In this document: positions 1 to 5,598 of the stretch, piece after piece
Numbering within the stretch: the stretch's first letter is position 1
How the letters are laid out: each line of letters begins with the position of its first letter
Virus record (IMG/VR): IMGVR_UViG_3300035670_000489
Span: 1-41,847 of that record
DNA: 41,847 nucleotides
Direction: 5' to 3' (one strand)
From: a virus
The notes under the pieces: model-generated
Told to the model about the DNA's origin: nothing
Databases searched by the model: none
The model's input: the letters and a program-made list of their open reading frames with translations, nothing else
Made by a program: the position numbers and the translations under genes

Positions 1-127
1 CAATATTATGAAGTTTAAAATGACACTTCATACACAACGGGACAAGGTTTTTTTCTGAATATCTTAAATAATTAGATTGACTTTTGAAAATTACATGGTG
101 CATGTTTGAAGTCGGTGATCCGCATAT
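1..127. repeat. Terminal direct repeat, left copy (assembly overlap)
   Basis: The first 127 bases are identical to the last 127 bases (41721-41847). A 127-bp exact overlap is what a de Bruijn assembler run with k=127 leaves on a circular path. It therefore most likely marks a circular or circularly permuted molecule of 41,720 bp rather than a biological terminal repeat. The reading frame of an HNH gene continues smoothly across the junction, which supports closure. Confidence 0.93.
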
Positions 128-220
128 TAAGCAATAAGGATTTTTTTCTTTATATTTTACTTGGACCAGAGCGTCTGCCTTCAATTCTAGCTTTCTTAAT
201 GCCGTTCGTTCTTTTTTCAT
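1..220 (-). CDS. HNH endonuclease, N-terminal part (gene spans the contig ends)
   Basis: Reading the minus strand from an ATG at 218-220, the frame stays open through position 1 and continues at 41720 down to a TAG stop at 41572-41574, giving about 121 residues. The part here is a basic N-terminus with many Lys and Arg residues (about residues 1-25), then a first zinc knuckle CLICG and the start of the catalytic HH (NMHHVIF). The rest (NLVPLC, CMKCH, KLH) lies at the other end. The fold is a small zinc-stabilised HNH nuclease of the kind found in phage NinG/Rap-like and homing enzymes. An AAGAGG lies about 13 bases before the start. It is last in the leftward gene group. Joining the ends is inference, but the motif order is complete only when they are joined. 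Confidence 0.85.
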   Translation of the reverse strand, partial: MKKERTALRKLELKADALVQVKYKEKNPYCLICGSPTSNMHHVIFKSQSNYLRYSEKNLVPLCMKCHFKLHNI

Positions 221-299
221 TCATCTTATTATACCTCTTAATATCGCTTTTATTTATCCACTCTTCTTTAAAAGGACTCTTTTCTTCAATTAACTTCAT
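150..299 (-). CDS. Possible 49-residue basic protein overlapping the HNH start
   Basis: An ATG at 297-299 lies inside the end of the 286-624 gene (a 14-base overlap) and opens a 49-codon frame ending at TAA 150-152. It overlaps the first 71 bases of the HNH gene in another frame. The product is Lys/Arg-rich and has no recognised domain. In its favour, it fills the 65-base gap between its neighbours and is positioned for translational coupling, as elsewhere in this genome. Against it, there is no ribosome-binding site and a long overlap with a gene that is clearly real. It may be spurious. Confidence 0.3.
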   Translation of the reverse strand: MKLIEEKSPFKEEWINKSDIKRYNKMNEKRTNGIKKARIEGRRSGPSKI

Positions 300-624
300 A
301 GGTTTGAGTTGTTGGATTAAATGAATATTTTGGTCTTGTTTCTATATTATCACGATAAATGAATGTTCCTTTCTGTTCTTGTCTCTTTCGTCTTAAATTT
401 TTAATTGTTTCTGTTGGTCCAAGTTCTGGAAAAAGTTCTTGTATTTTTTGTCGGGTTCTTCTTAATGTTTCTGGATTACTGGCATTCTTAAAATCAGAAT
501 AATACATGCAATCATTTTTCACACTTCCCTCTATCTCCCACACTTTCCACTGGAGAAGTTTGTCGTCATTTCTTAATTCTGGATTCTCTTGTAATAGTTT
601 TTTAATTAAATTGTAGGATCTCAT
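286..624 (-). CDS. Hypothetical phage protein with an 'ETLRRTRQKIQE' motif
   Basis: This encodes about 112 residues when started at the ATG at 622-624. That ATG overlaps the TGA of the upstream membrane-protein gene (ATGA), so I prefer it to the longer start at 642. The sequence NPELRNDDKLLQWKVWE near the N-terminus, followed by NPETLRRTRQKIQE, resembles a small protein seen in many phage and uncultured bacterial genomes. The Arg-rich helix could bind nucleic acid. No enzymatic motif or membrane segment is visible, and I know of no assigned function. It belongs to the leftward operon. Confidence 0.75.
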   Translation of the reverse strand: MRSYNLIKKLLQENPELRNDDKLLQWKVWEIEGSVKNDCMYYSDFKNASNPETLRRTRQKIQELFPELGPTETIKNLRRKRQEQKGTFIYRDNIETRPKYSFNPTTQTYEVN

Positions 625-890
625 CTTATAAAGATATAACAATAAGTATTTATTAAAATCGCTAATAAACTAATAGATGAGATACTTCCATAAATTATAG
701 TCTTATACTTTGGTAAATATTCAGCAATTAAGATAATAATTCCGACAGCAAATAATTGAGCCGGTATAAATAAACCTTTTTCCATGGCTGATCTTATTAA
801 TGGATTACCTTCAACATCTATTCCCCATTTATTAATATTTAGATAAGTAGTAAAAATATCTAAAATTCTTGTAATTATTAAAATAATCAT
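621..890 (-). CDS. Small membrane protein, three TM segments (DUF5658-like)
   Basis: The 89-residue product is almost entirely hydrophobic, with segments at about residues 1-18, 40-58 and 63-87. The ordering RILDIFTTYLN, then EGNPLIR, then hydrophobic helices resembles small bacterial membrane proteins of the DUF5658 type. The start at 888-890 is preceded by GGAG only one base away, which is unusually close for a Shine-Dalgarno site. Its stop overlaps the next start by ATGA. Because it lies downstream of a cell-wall-hydrolase-like gene, a role in lysis or membrane modification is possible, but no feature proves it. Confidence 0.75.
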   Translation of the reverse strand: MIILIITRILDIFTTYLNINKWGIDVEGNPLIRSAMEKGLFIPAQLFAVGIIILIAEYLPKYKTIIYGSISSISLLAILINTYCYIFIR

Positions 891-929
891 ACTCCAGCCA
901 TTAGTGCCAACTCTAATAGCTGAATAAAA

Positions 930-1079
930 TTATTTTTTCAATAATCCGTAAGAAGCAAGACCTAATGTGAGCATATTAAGCCCAGAATAAAAATCAAAGC
1001 TTCCTTCATTTAATAACATTAAACAACCAACAAAGGTAATGATGGTTATCGTTAAAACGAAATATTTGATAAATTTCAT
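930..1079 (-). CDS. 49-residue two-helix membrane protein
   Basis: ATG at 1077-1079, TAA at 930-932. The product starts MKFIKYFVLT, has one hydrophobic helix at residues 4-24 and a weaker one at 30-46, and ends in two lysines. Its short length, two membrane segments and position behind a transglycosylase-like gene and a small coiled protein are compatible with a holin-like role, but there is no family signature. No Shine-Dalgarno site is visible; the upstream bases are A/T only. Confidence 0.6.
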   Translation of the reverse strand: MKFIKYFVLTITIITFVGCLMLLNEGSFDFYSGLNMLTLGLASYGLLKK

Positions 1080-1086
1080 TTTTATT

Positions 1087-1239
1087 TTAATTATTAACTT
1101 TTTCTAACTCTTTATTTAATTTCATTTCTAAATCTTGTAGGGTTTCCATATAACCAACTGGTGTTCTTCTATCAATTCTTTCCATTTCATTAAGAATAAT
1201 CTGATATAAAGTACAAAGTTGTTTTTTAGTTAGTTTCAT
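1087..1239 (-). CDS. 50-residue charged helical protein
   Basis: ATG at 1237-1239 follows the stop of the transglycosylase-like gene by two bases, and TAA is at 1087-1089. The product (MKLTKKQLCT...) is mostly charged and predicted helical, with a tail rich in Glu and Lys (NKELEKVNN). It has no membrane segment or known domain. The close spacing implies translation coupled to the upstream gene. Function unknown. Confidence 0.6.
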   Translation of the reverse strand: MKLTKKQLCTLYQIILNEMERIDRRTPVGYMETLQDLEMKLNKELEKVNN

Positions 1240-1241
1240 AA

Positions 1242-1850
1242 TTACCAGCATTTAGCTGAACCATTAATACAAACTTCCCAAGCTGTTAAACCTTGTCCGT
1301 CTAAAATCTTATAAGCACAAATAATATTATCTTTATAATTATATTTATCACCTACACAATCATTTGAATACCAAGTACCGGCAACGATTTGAAAAAGACC
1401 ACGAGCTGAACTTTTTGGATTTTTAGCATAAGGATCAACCCCAAGTCCTTCAACTCCATTATTAGGAACACAAGTTTTAGCATTTTTCCATTTTGTATTA
1501 CACATAGCTTCTTTACTAGCAATTCTAATCATAGTGGTAATTTGTTTATCACTACGACCTTGTTCTTCACCAATATCTCTAATACAAGAAATAGGATCTT
1601 TACAGAATGGTTTTGGTGTAGGGGTAACTTCTACCGCTTTTACTTCAATCTTCGTTTCTAGGGCCTTTGGTGAAGTGATTTGAGGTCTTTTAAAGAAAGA
1701 ACTGATAAAGATAGCGAGAAAAAATCCTAAGATAGCAGCAGCTAATAAACTGTTGCGTCTATAAGTCTTTTCATTTCTCATTTTTTCTTCCATATTGAGA
1801 CGGTATAATCTTGATCGTCTCATATATTGTCCGTTTTGTGTATTTCTCAT
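1242..1850 (-). CDS. Membrane-anchored lytic transglycosylase-like (SLT/lysozyme fold) protein
   Basis: From the ATG at 1848-1850 the product is about 202 residues: a basic cytoplasmic N-terminus, one hydrophobic anchor (SLLAAAILGFFLAIFISSFF), a Pro/Thr linker (VTPTPKP), then a Cys-containing domain with SSARGLFQIVAGTW. The GLFQI segment is the hallmark of SLT-type transglycosylases and related lysozymes, and the Glu in IASKEAM is the likely catalytic acid. It would cut peptidoglycan outside the membrane. Paired cysteines (CKDPISC, CNTKWKNAKTC) suggest disulphides, so an extracytoplasmic site. Starts at 1793, and at 1781 (preceded by GGAAG), are also possible. The promoter lies about 190 bases upstream, behind a structured leader. 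It could be a second lysis enzyme or a DNA-entry hydrolase. Confidence 0.8.
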   Translation of the reverse strand: MRNTQNGQYMRRSRLYRLNMEEKMRNEKTYRRNSLLAAAILGFFLAIFISSFFKRPQITSPKALETKIEVKAVEVTPTPKPFCKDPISCIRDIGEEQGRSDKQITTMIRIASKEAMCNTKWKNAKTCVPNNGVEGLGVDPYAKNPKSSARGLFQIVAGTWYSNDCVGDKYNYKDNIICAYKILDGQGLTAWEVCINGSAKCW

Positions 1851-1871
1851 AATTATTAATAAATTATTAAT

Positions 1872-1945
1872 CTCTAGGAAGCAGCGAGAATGTCCAGCTT
1901 TGATCGTTATCAATCTGACCGGGCAGACTGTACTACCTCCTAGAG
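1872..1945 (-). ncRNA. Structured RNA leader of the transglycosylase-like gene
   Basis: Arms at 1945-1932 and 1885-1872 pair as a 14-bp stem (3 G-U pairs) in the leftward transcript. The enclosed 46 bases hold two further small hairpins (TCTG/CAGA and TTGAT/ATCAA), giving a three-way-junction-like fold. It sits between the promoter at 2044-2072 and the start at 1850 and is not followed by a U-run, so it is not a plain terminator. A second dyad, CTAGC/GCTAG, lies further upstream. The bases are less AT-biased than the surroundings. It matches no RNA family I recognise; it could be a riboregulator or a stability element. Confidence 0.5.
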
Positions 1946-2043
1946 TTAATGTGCTTGTTCCACCTGCTATTTTTTTCTAGCCTACTGCTATAAGCTAGGG
2001 TTCTACTGTTGTTTAAAGTTGTTATGTAGTCTCAACTGTAATC

Positions 2044-2072
2044 AGTATAATACTTGTCATGTTGTATGTCAA
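2044..2072 (-). promoter_or_regulatory. Consensus sigma70 promoter, leftward
   Basis: On the minus strand, TTGACA (2072-2067), a 17-base spacer and TATACT (2049-2044) form a near-perfect sigma70-type promoter. Transcription would start near 2037 and give a leader of about 190 bases before the transglycosylase-like gene. It thus separates the cell-wall/membrane genes from the replication genes upstream. Confidence 0.85.
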
Positions 2073-2081
2073 GTGGGATGT

Positions 2082-2297
2082 TTATTTAAATATATTTTCA
2101 ATCTGATCTTGGTTTAAATCCGATACTGTAATTTCTTGTCCGGCGTCAATTTTTTTAAGTTGTGTCTTTATTTGTTCAGCTAATAGTTTATCTGTATTAA
2201 ATCTCCACCAACGTCTATCTAAATAATTTTTAGGATAATCACCTTTCCATTTATTACGTAGATCATTAAGTTGTTGCTCTAATTCTTGTTTAGTCAT
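2082..2297 (-). CDS. Hypothetical 71-residue protein downstream of the O-like initiator
   Basis: The start at 2295-2297 overlaps the TGA of the replication initiator gene (ATGA), so the two are translated together. The product is a charged, helical protein starting with a Gln/Glu/Leu-rich helix (ELEQQLNDLRNKW). By position it matches lambda P, the helicase loader, but it is far shorter and has no ATPase motif, so that role should not be assumed. It could be a small partner of the initiator. It ends before the promoter of the next leftward unit. Confidence 0.7.
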   Translation of the reverse strand: MTKQELEQQLNDLRNKWKGDYPKNYLDRRWWRFNTDKLLAEQIKTQLKKIDAGQEITVSDLNQDQIENIFK

Positions 2298-2725
2298 TCT
2301 TCTACCATTGTATTACCTATTAATTTAAAATTTGAAAAATCTATTTTGTTAGTTTCTTTTGTATTGTATATTGTAGGTGCATTAGACTGCACTAGTTTTT
2401 TACATCCTAATGCACTAGTTGGTACATCTGATTGCACTAGTAGTAGTGCATTAGACTGCACTAGTCTATAAGTATTAGTTTTTCCGGAATCTTTTTCTCT
2501 TACTAGTGCATTATATGATACTAGTTTTTTTATTGAATTTATAATTGATCTACGGCAAGCACCGGTTCCTTCCATAAATTGGGAAATAGATATTTTATCT
2601 GACTCTTTATTCCAACCTATTGTTTTTCTGAATACAAATAAAAGTATTCTAAAATCAACTCCATCAAAGTTTTGGTTTGATAACCATTCTAAATAATTAT
2701 TGGGTATTTTGGTGTATGAGTTCAT
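2294..2725 (-). CDS. Lambda O-like replication initiator (Phage_rep_O domain)
   Basis: Starting at the ATG at 2723-2725 (MNSYTKIPNNYLEWL), the product is 143 residues. Residues 1-75 carry the winged-helix DNA-binding domain of the Phage_rep_O family, with the typical FRKTIGWNKESDKIS segment and the second helix CRRSIINSIKKL. The C-terminal third is low complexity with a repeated LVQSN motif, and the DNA encoding it is an iteron array (see repeat at 2388-2510). In lambda O the N-terminal domain binds iterons inside its own gene and the C-terminus recruits helicase machinery. Here the C-terminal domain is short. The gene overlaps the zinc-finger gene upstream by 29 bases. The phage encodes no helicase or polymerase, so host replication proteins must be recruited. 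Confidence 0.85.
   Translation of the reverse strand: MNSYTKIPNNYLEWLSNQNFDGVDFRILLFVFRKTIGWNKESDKISISQFMEGTGACRRSIINSIKKLVSYNALVREKDSGKTNTYRLVQSNALLLVQSDVPTSALGCKKLVQSNAPTIYNTKETNKIDFSNFKLIGNTMVEE
2388..2510 (+). repeat. Iteron cluster, probable replication origin
   Basis: The 9-mer TGCACTAGT occurs at 2388-2396, 2411-2419, 2433-2441 and 2457-2465 in the same orientation, with centres 22-24 bases apart (about two helical turns), plus one inverted copy at 2502-2510. A partial copy, ACTAGT, follows at 2519-2524. The core ACTAGT is palindromic, and copy 4 forms a 7-bp inverted repeat with 2444-2450. All lie inside the initiator gene. A very AT-rich stretch (about 2300-2375) lies just beyond, like the unwinding element next to lambda iterons. 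Confidence 0.8.
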
Positions 2726-2903
2726 AATTTTTATTATCATCATTTTTCACGAACTTACCTGTTTCTTGGTCAATTACCACAATTCCAGTACCGATACATA
2801 CCGGACAAATATGTCGGTCTATTTTACCAACCTCACCATATCCGTTACAATTTGGACACTTAAAAGGTAAAAATCGTACTTTATTATCATTATCAATTAT
2901 CAT
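2697..2903 (-). CDS. Small DnaJ-type zinc-finger protein
   Basis: The 68-residue product has two zinc knuckles, CPNCNGYGEVG and CPVCIGTGIV. This is the CxxCxGxG pattern of the DnaJ cysteine-rich region, forming a single zinc site. Such minimal CxxCxGxG proteins are common next to phage replication or regulatory genes, where they may act as adaptors or chaperone-like factors. It is the first gene of the leftward replication operon. TAGTAT lies six bases before its ATG, suggesting a leaderless mRNA. Function beyond zinc binding is unknown. Confidence 0.75.
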   Translation of the reverse strand: MIIDNDNKVRFLPFKCPNCNGYGEVGKIDRHICPVCIGTGIVVIDQETGKFVKNDDNKNYELIHQNTQ

Positions 2904-2909
2904 AAATTA

Positions 2910-2937
2910 ATACTACTCTTGATTTGTAAACATTCAA
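2910..2937 (-). promoter_or_regulatory. Leftward promoter, leaderless type, with a second upstream -35
   Basis: On the minus strand, TTGAAT (2937-2932), 16 bases, and TAGTAT (2915-2910) end six bases before the ATG at 2903. A consensus TTGACA (2966-2961) lies further upstream, with TATATT about 19 bases on. Together with the rightward promoter at 2991 this makes a divergent control region for replication versus early genes. Confidence 0.5.
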
Positions 2938-2990
2938 TATATGTCTTTTATAACAAACTATGTCAAGTTGAAATCGCTTTTACTAAGTAG

Positions 2991-3019
2991 TTGACATATT
3001 CAACGACAAGAGTTATACT
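2991..3019 (+). promoter_or_regulatory. Consensus sigma70 promoter of the early operon
   Basis: TTGACA (2991-2996), a 17-base spacer and TATACT (3014-3019). The start would be near 3026, about 22 bases before the first ATG at 3048. It is the strongest rightward promoter match in this part of the window and heads the run of overlapping early genes. Confidence 0.85.
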
Positions 3020-3047
3020 CACTTATCATTAAAAATTAAATAAACTT

Positions 3048-3197
3048 ATGTACGATAAAACTGATTTTATAAATGACTACGAGGCTGAATTACAAGCCGA
3101 ATTAGATGCGGAAGCCAAATGGGAAACAGAACAAGACCATGGTTTTGATAGACCAAACATTATAAATAATGAAGAAAATAAACCGGAGGATAAATAA
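3048..3197 (+). CDS. 49-residue acidic protein, first early gene
   Basis: ATG at 3048, TAA at 3195-3197. The product is strongly acidic (for example YEAELQAELDAEAKWETEQD) and has no known domain. As the first gene after the strongest early promoter, it would be expressed immediately after entry, which fits a small host-takeover or anti-host protein; that is inference from position and charge only. The Shine-Dalgarno site of the next gene (GGAGGA) is embedded in its last codons. Confidence 0.65.
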   Translation: MYDKTDFINDYEAELQAELDAEAKWETEQDHGFDRPNIINNEENKPEDK

Positions 3198-3198
3198 G

Positions 3199-3423
3199 AT
3201 GATGAATGAACAAGAATATCAACAATGGCAAAAAGACATAAAAACTCTTTATGCTAAATTGTATGGATTTGGATTAAATACTGAACAAGTAAGAAACAAA
3301 CTAGATAAATTATCTATGTTCTTTGGAAATGTCGGTGGAGTAAGCAATATTGTTAAAAGGGAAGAAATAATTGCTATTGGAGACTTTTTAGATACGCTTA
3401 AAAATTTAAACTATAAATTCTAA
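3199..3423 (+). CDS. Hypothetical early protein
   Basis: I start this at the ATG at 3199 because GGAGGA (3185-3190) sits eight bases upstream; the frame is open further upstream to 3169 but lacks such support. The product, about 74 residues, begins MMNEQEYQQWQKD and is mostly helical, with no cysteines and no membrane segment. It may be a small binding protein. Its stop overlaps the ATG of the next gene (TAATG). Confidence 0.7.
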   Translation: MMNEQEYQQWQKDIKTLYAKLYGFGLNTEQVRNKLDKLSMFFGNVGGVSNIVKREEIIAIGDFLDTLKNLNYKF

Positions 3424-3587
3424 TGAAAAAAATAACCTTAAAAGAAACAATCTATAAAACACTTGAATTAGCTTATGGTAAAGATACTTCGTCTAAGATA
3501 GTTCAATTGAATCAAATAATCAAAGTTTGTAGAGAACTTAAAAAAATGTATGAATCAGAATTAGAAGTTTTTGGAGAAATAAAATGA
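3423..3587 (+). CDS. Hypothetical 54-residue early protein
   Basis: The ATG at 3423 overlaps the previous stop, and the TGA at 3585-3587 overlaps the next ATG, so this short gene is locked into the operon by coupling on both sides. The product is basic and helical (MKKITLKETIYKTLELAYGK). No family recognised. Confidence 0.7.
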   Translation: MKKITLKETIYKTLELAYGKDTSSKIVQLNQIIKVCRELKKMYESELEVFGEIK

Positions 3588-4135
3588 CAGACAAACAACT
3601 AAAAGACAAAGCCATAGATATTAAAGGCAAACAATATGTATTAGTATCCGACAGGATTAATTATTTTAACGATAATTATCCAAATGGATCAATTACTACT
3701 AATTTAATTTCTGATACTAATAGCACTTATGTAATGAAAGCAATCGTTATCCCAGATGTTGAAAAATCACTTAGACACTTTACCGGTTATTCTCAAGCTA
3801 AAATAGGTCAAGGAATGGTAAACACTACCGCAGCACTTGAAAATTGTGAAACTTCCGCAGTTGGCCGGGCTTTAGCAATGATGGGAATTGGTGTTATTGA
3901 TAGTGTAGCAAGTGTAGATGAGATTAAAAAAGCAGACTTTTCAATGGCAAAATCACCAGATCACCAAGACAATGAATTTAAAGACTCAAAATGTCAAAAA
4001 TGTGGTGGAAGAATAGCAATCAGCCAAGGTGGTAAACCATATTGTATAAATAGATGCTGGTTGCCGGAAAATAAACATTTTCAAGATGAGTTTAATAAAA
4101 CAGTAAAAGAAGGACTTACTTATGTCAAAGAATGA
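3584..4135 (+). CDS. Probable ssDNA-annealing/recombination protein with C-terminal zinc ribbon
   Basis: The 183-residue product holds the segment ENCETSAVGRALAMMGIG (about residues 86-103), flanked by FTGYSQAKIGQGMVNTT and by an ID..ASVDEI tail. This pattern is conserved in a widespread phage protein usually placed with the Rad52-like/Sak3-type single-strand annealing proteins. A C-terminal zinc ribbon follows (CQKCGG...YCINRC). Annealing ssDNA would suit replication or recombination in a phage without its own polymerase. GGAG precedes the start. The functional assignment is from motif resemblance, not from catalytic residues. Confidence 0.6.
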   Translation: MTDKQLKDKAIDIKGKQYVLVSDRINYFNDNYPNGSITTNLISDTNSTYVMKAIVIPDVEKSLRHFTGYSQAKIGQGMVNTTAALENCETSAVGRALAMMGIGVIDSVASVDEIKKADFSMAKSPDHQDNEFKDSKCQKCGGRIAISQGGKPYCINRCWLPENKHFQDEFNKTVKEGLTYVKE

Positions 4136-4295
4136 TAAATCACCATCTCAAAGATTAAGAAATACATTGTTTATTTGGCACGAACAAATGATATTTAATG
4201 GTAAAAAATTACCACCATTTGAAGAATGGTATCCAATAGTAATGGAAAAGATTATCAATCAAGTTAAAAACAAATTAGAAAAAAACGATTATTAA
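4122..4295 (+). CDS. Small conserved phage protein next to the annealing protein
   Basis: ATG at 4122 inside the end of the annealing-protein gene, TAA at 4293-4295, 57 residues. The pattern SPSQRLRNTLFIWHEQ... FEEWYPIVMEKIINQVKNKL resembles a short helical protein found beside phage recombination genes ('rLRnvLy.we' then 'FE.yY...me..i...K.kL'). It is likely a partner of that pathway, but no activity is known. Confidence 0.6.
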   Translation: MSKNDKSPSQRLRNTLFIWHEQMIFNGKKLPPFEEWYPIVMEKIINQVKNKLEKNDY

Positions 4296-4299
4296 ATAT

Positions 4300-4500
4300 A
4301 TGAAAATTAAAACCTTAGTAAGTAAACTAAACGACCAAGCACTCACTATTCAAGAAGTAGCAGATAAGACCGGTTACTCTTATAGAAACGTCCAAAGATG
4401 GTTAAGTGATGGAAAACTACCCTATGAAGTAGTAAAGGGTAATATTCTAATTGATCCAATGGATATTCCCACATTTATTCGTTTAAAACAAAAATGTTGA
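4300..4500 (+). CDS. Excisionase/MerR-like helix-turn-helix protein
   Basis: The 66-residue product carries the pattern LTIQEVADKTGYSYRNVQRW, a winged HTH of the excisionase (HTH_17) type: the recognition helix is YSYRNVQRWLSDG, followed by a wing (PYEVVKGNILID). Such proteins bind DNA as excisionases or as small regulators. No integrase is present in the window, so a regulatory or DNA-architecture role is more likely than excision. Its last codons overlap the next gene. Confidence 0.75.
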   Translation: MKIKTLVSKLNDQALTIQEVADKTGYSYRNVQRWLSDGKLPYEVVKGNILIDPMDIPTFIRLKQKC

Positions 4501-4892
4501 GTAGTAAGAAATGTTTAAAGTGTAAAAAAACAAAAGATTTAAGTCAATTTTATTGGCACAGTTATTGGAATAAATATGTTGAACAATGTAAAGAGTGTTT
4601 AAGAAAAAAATATCTTAACGAATGGAATAAAAGATATTCTGATGAAGATAAAAAAGAAATATGGCGTAATGCTTCAAAAAACTCTAGGATCAATCATCCA
4701 GAAAAGTGGTTAGCAAGGAGAGAATTAAACAAAGCAATTAAAACTGGTCTTATTATAAAAGGAATATGTGAAGTTTGTGGAGAGACAAAGGTTAACGGGC
4801 ATCATACTGATTATTCTAAACCTTTGGTTGTTAGGTGGTTATGCAGTAAATGTCATAGAAAGTTACATATTAAATTAAAAAATGAAAAATAA
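4494..4892 (+). CDS. HNH endonuclease with N-terminal zinc knuckles
   Basis: This 132-residue protein starts with two CxxC pairs (CLKCKK and CKEC) and a basic helical linker. It ends with a compact HNH nuclease: CEVCGE, GHHTDYSKPL, LCSKCHRKLH. The HH and terminal H are the catalytic His residues, and the four Cys bind structural zinc. The layout matches phage-borne free-standing HNH homing nucleases. It overlaps both neighbours (the ATG lies inside the previous stop region), which is unusual for a mobile gene and suggests it is settled in the operon. Confidence 0.85.
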   Translation: MLSSKKCLKCKKTKDLSQFYWHSYWNKYVEQCKECLRKKYLNEWNKRYSDEDKKEIWRNASKNSRINHPEKWLARRELNKAIKTGLIIKGICEVCGETKVNGHHTDYSKPLVVRWLCSKCHRKLHIKLKNEK

Positions 4893-5403
4893 GACTTGGA
4901 AATATACAAGAAAAGAAATAGCTGATAGTTTAATTAATTACAAGGCTGGTATTGGTACTATGTCAGTAAATATTATTTTTGAATTATTAGTAAAAGACCT
5001 ATTAGCCAAACAAGATAAACCAGTAGAGTATAAATGTGCTTTTTGTAAATTTAAAACTAAAGATTATGATGAGTTTTCAATCCATAATTGTATTGAACAT
5101 GAACCACCAGAACCTACCCAAACCACTAAACACCTAGATAACGGTTGTATTATTTGTGGTGATGGTAGTGATGGAACTATGTGTTTTAAATGTAGAACTA
5201 ACATAATGGAATATATTGGAAAATTTAAACCCAAATCCAAACACCTAGATAAATTAGTAGTGCCAGAGAAGATAGAAATACCAATAAATGGTGTAATTGA
5301 ATATCCTATGACTGCCTTAGAAATTGCTACTAGATTTTTTAGAAATGATAATAAAATAAACGAAATCATTGATTACCTTATTAGTTTAAAGGAGAGGAGA
5401 TGA
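4882..5403 (+). CDS. Zinc-finger protein of unknown function
   Basis: The product is 173 residues. Residues about 50-75 form a C2H2-like finger (CAFCKFKTKDYDEFSIHNC...H), followed by a second cysteine cluster (CIICGDGSDGTMCFKC). The ends are helical, and the C-terminus (MTALEIATRFF) looks like a small helical domain. Multiple fingers suggest nucleic-acid binding. The stop TGA overlaps the next start. Confidence 0.7.
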   Translation: MKNKTWKYTRKEIADSLINYKAGIGTMSVNIIFELLVKDLLAKQDKPVEYKCAFCKFKTKDYDEFSIHNCIEHEPPEPTQTTKHLDNGCIICGDGSDGTMCFKCRTNIMEYIGKFKPKSKHLDKLVVPEKIEIPINGVIEYPMTALEIATRFFRNDNKINEIIDYLISLKERR

Positions 5404-5597
5404 CTAAAACAGAAGCAATAGAATTTATCCATCAATCGGCTGCTAATTATGGGTTAAATCTTGAAGACTTTGAAAAATGTATGCTTTCAATACCAAACGA
5501 TTTGTTTGATAAATTTATTTATACTCTTTATCGTATTGCTGAAAAGTCTGGTAGCGATGGATTTGATGTTGTTATTAGTTTACAAAAGGAAAAGTAA
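5400..5597 (+). CDS. Hypothetical 65-residue early protein
   Basis: The ATG at 5400 overlaps the preceding TGA and is preceded by GGAGAGGAG. The product is helical and acidic/neutral (MTKTEAIEFIHQSAANYGLN...), without cysteine clusters or membrane segments. The Shine-Dalgarno site of the following methyltransferase lies in its final codons. No family recognised. Confidence 0.65.
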   Translation: MTKTEAIEFIHQSAANYGLNLEDFEKCMLSIPNDLFDKFIYTLYRIAEKSGSDGFDVVISLQKEK

Positions 5598-5598
5598 G

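Noticed and set aside
1-127. Short biological direct terminal repeat as in T7-like phages
   Set aside because: Exactly 127 bases equals a standard assembler k-mer, and a coding frame runs through it; assembly overlap is simpler.
106-324. 72-residue plus-strand frame at the left end
   Set aside because: Antisense to the HNH gene and its upstream region; hydrophobic shadow composition.
1872-1945. A 74-base stem-bounded element of tRNA-like length
   Set aside because: No T-arm consensus, no anticodon arm of correct size, and the closing stem is 14 bp instead of 7. Treated as a structured leader.
1795-1980. Plus-strand 61-residue open frame over the transglycosylase leader
   Set aside because: No ribosome-binding site or promoter, covers the structured leader of the opposite transcript, no recognisable protein.
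2388-2510. Short CRISPR-like array
   Set aside because: Units are 9 bases with 13-15-base gaps inside a coding gene, without repeat-spacer structure or cas genes; fits iterons.
4300-4500. Excisionase as evidence of a temperate phage
   Set aside because: No integrase, attachment-site repeat or CI-like repressor was found in the complete genome; HTH_17 proteins have other roles.
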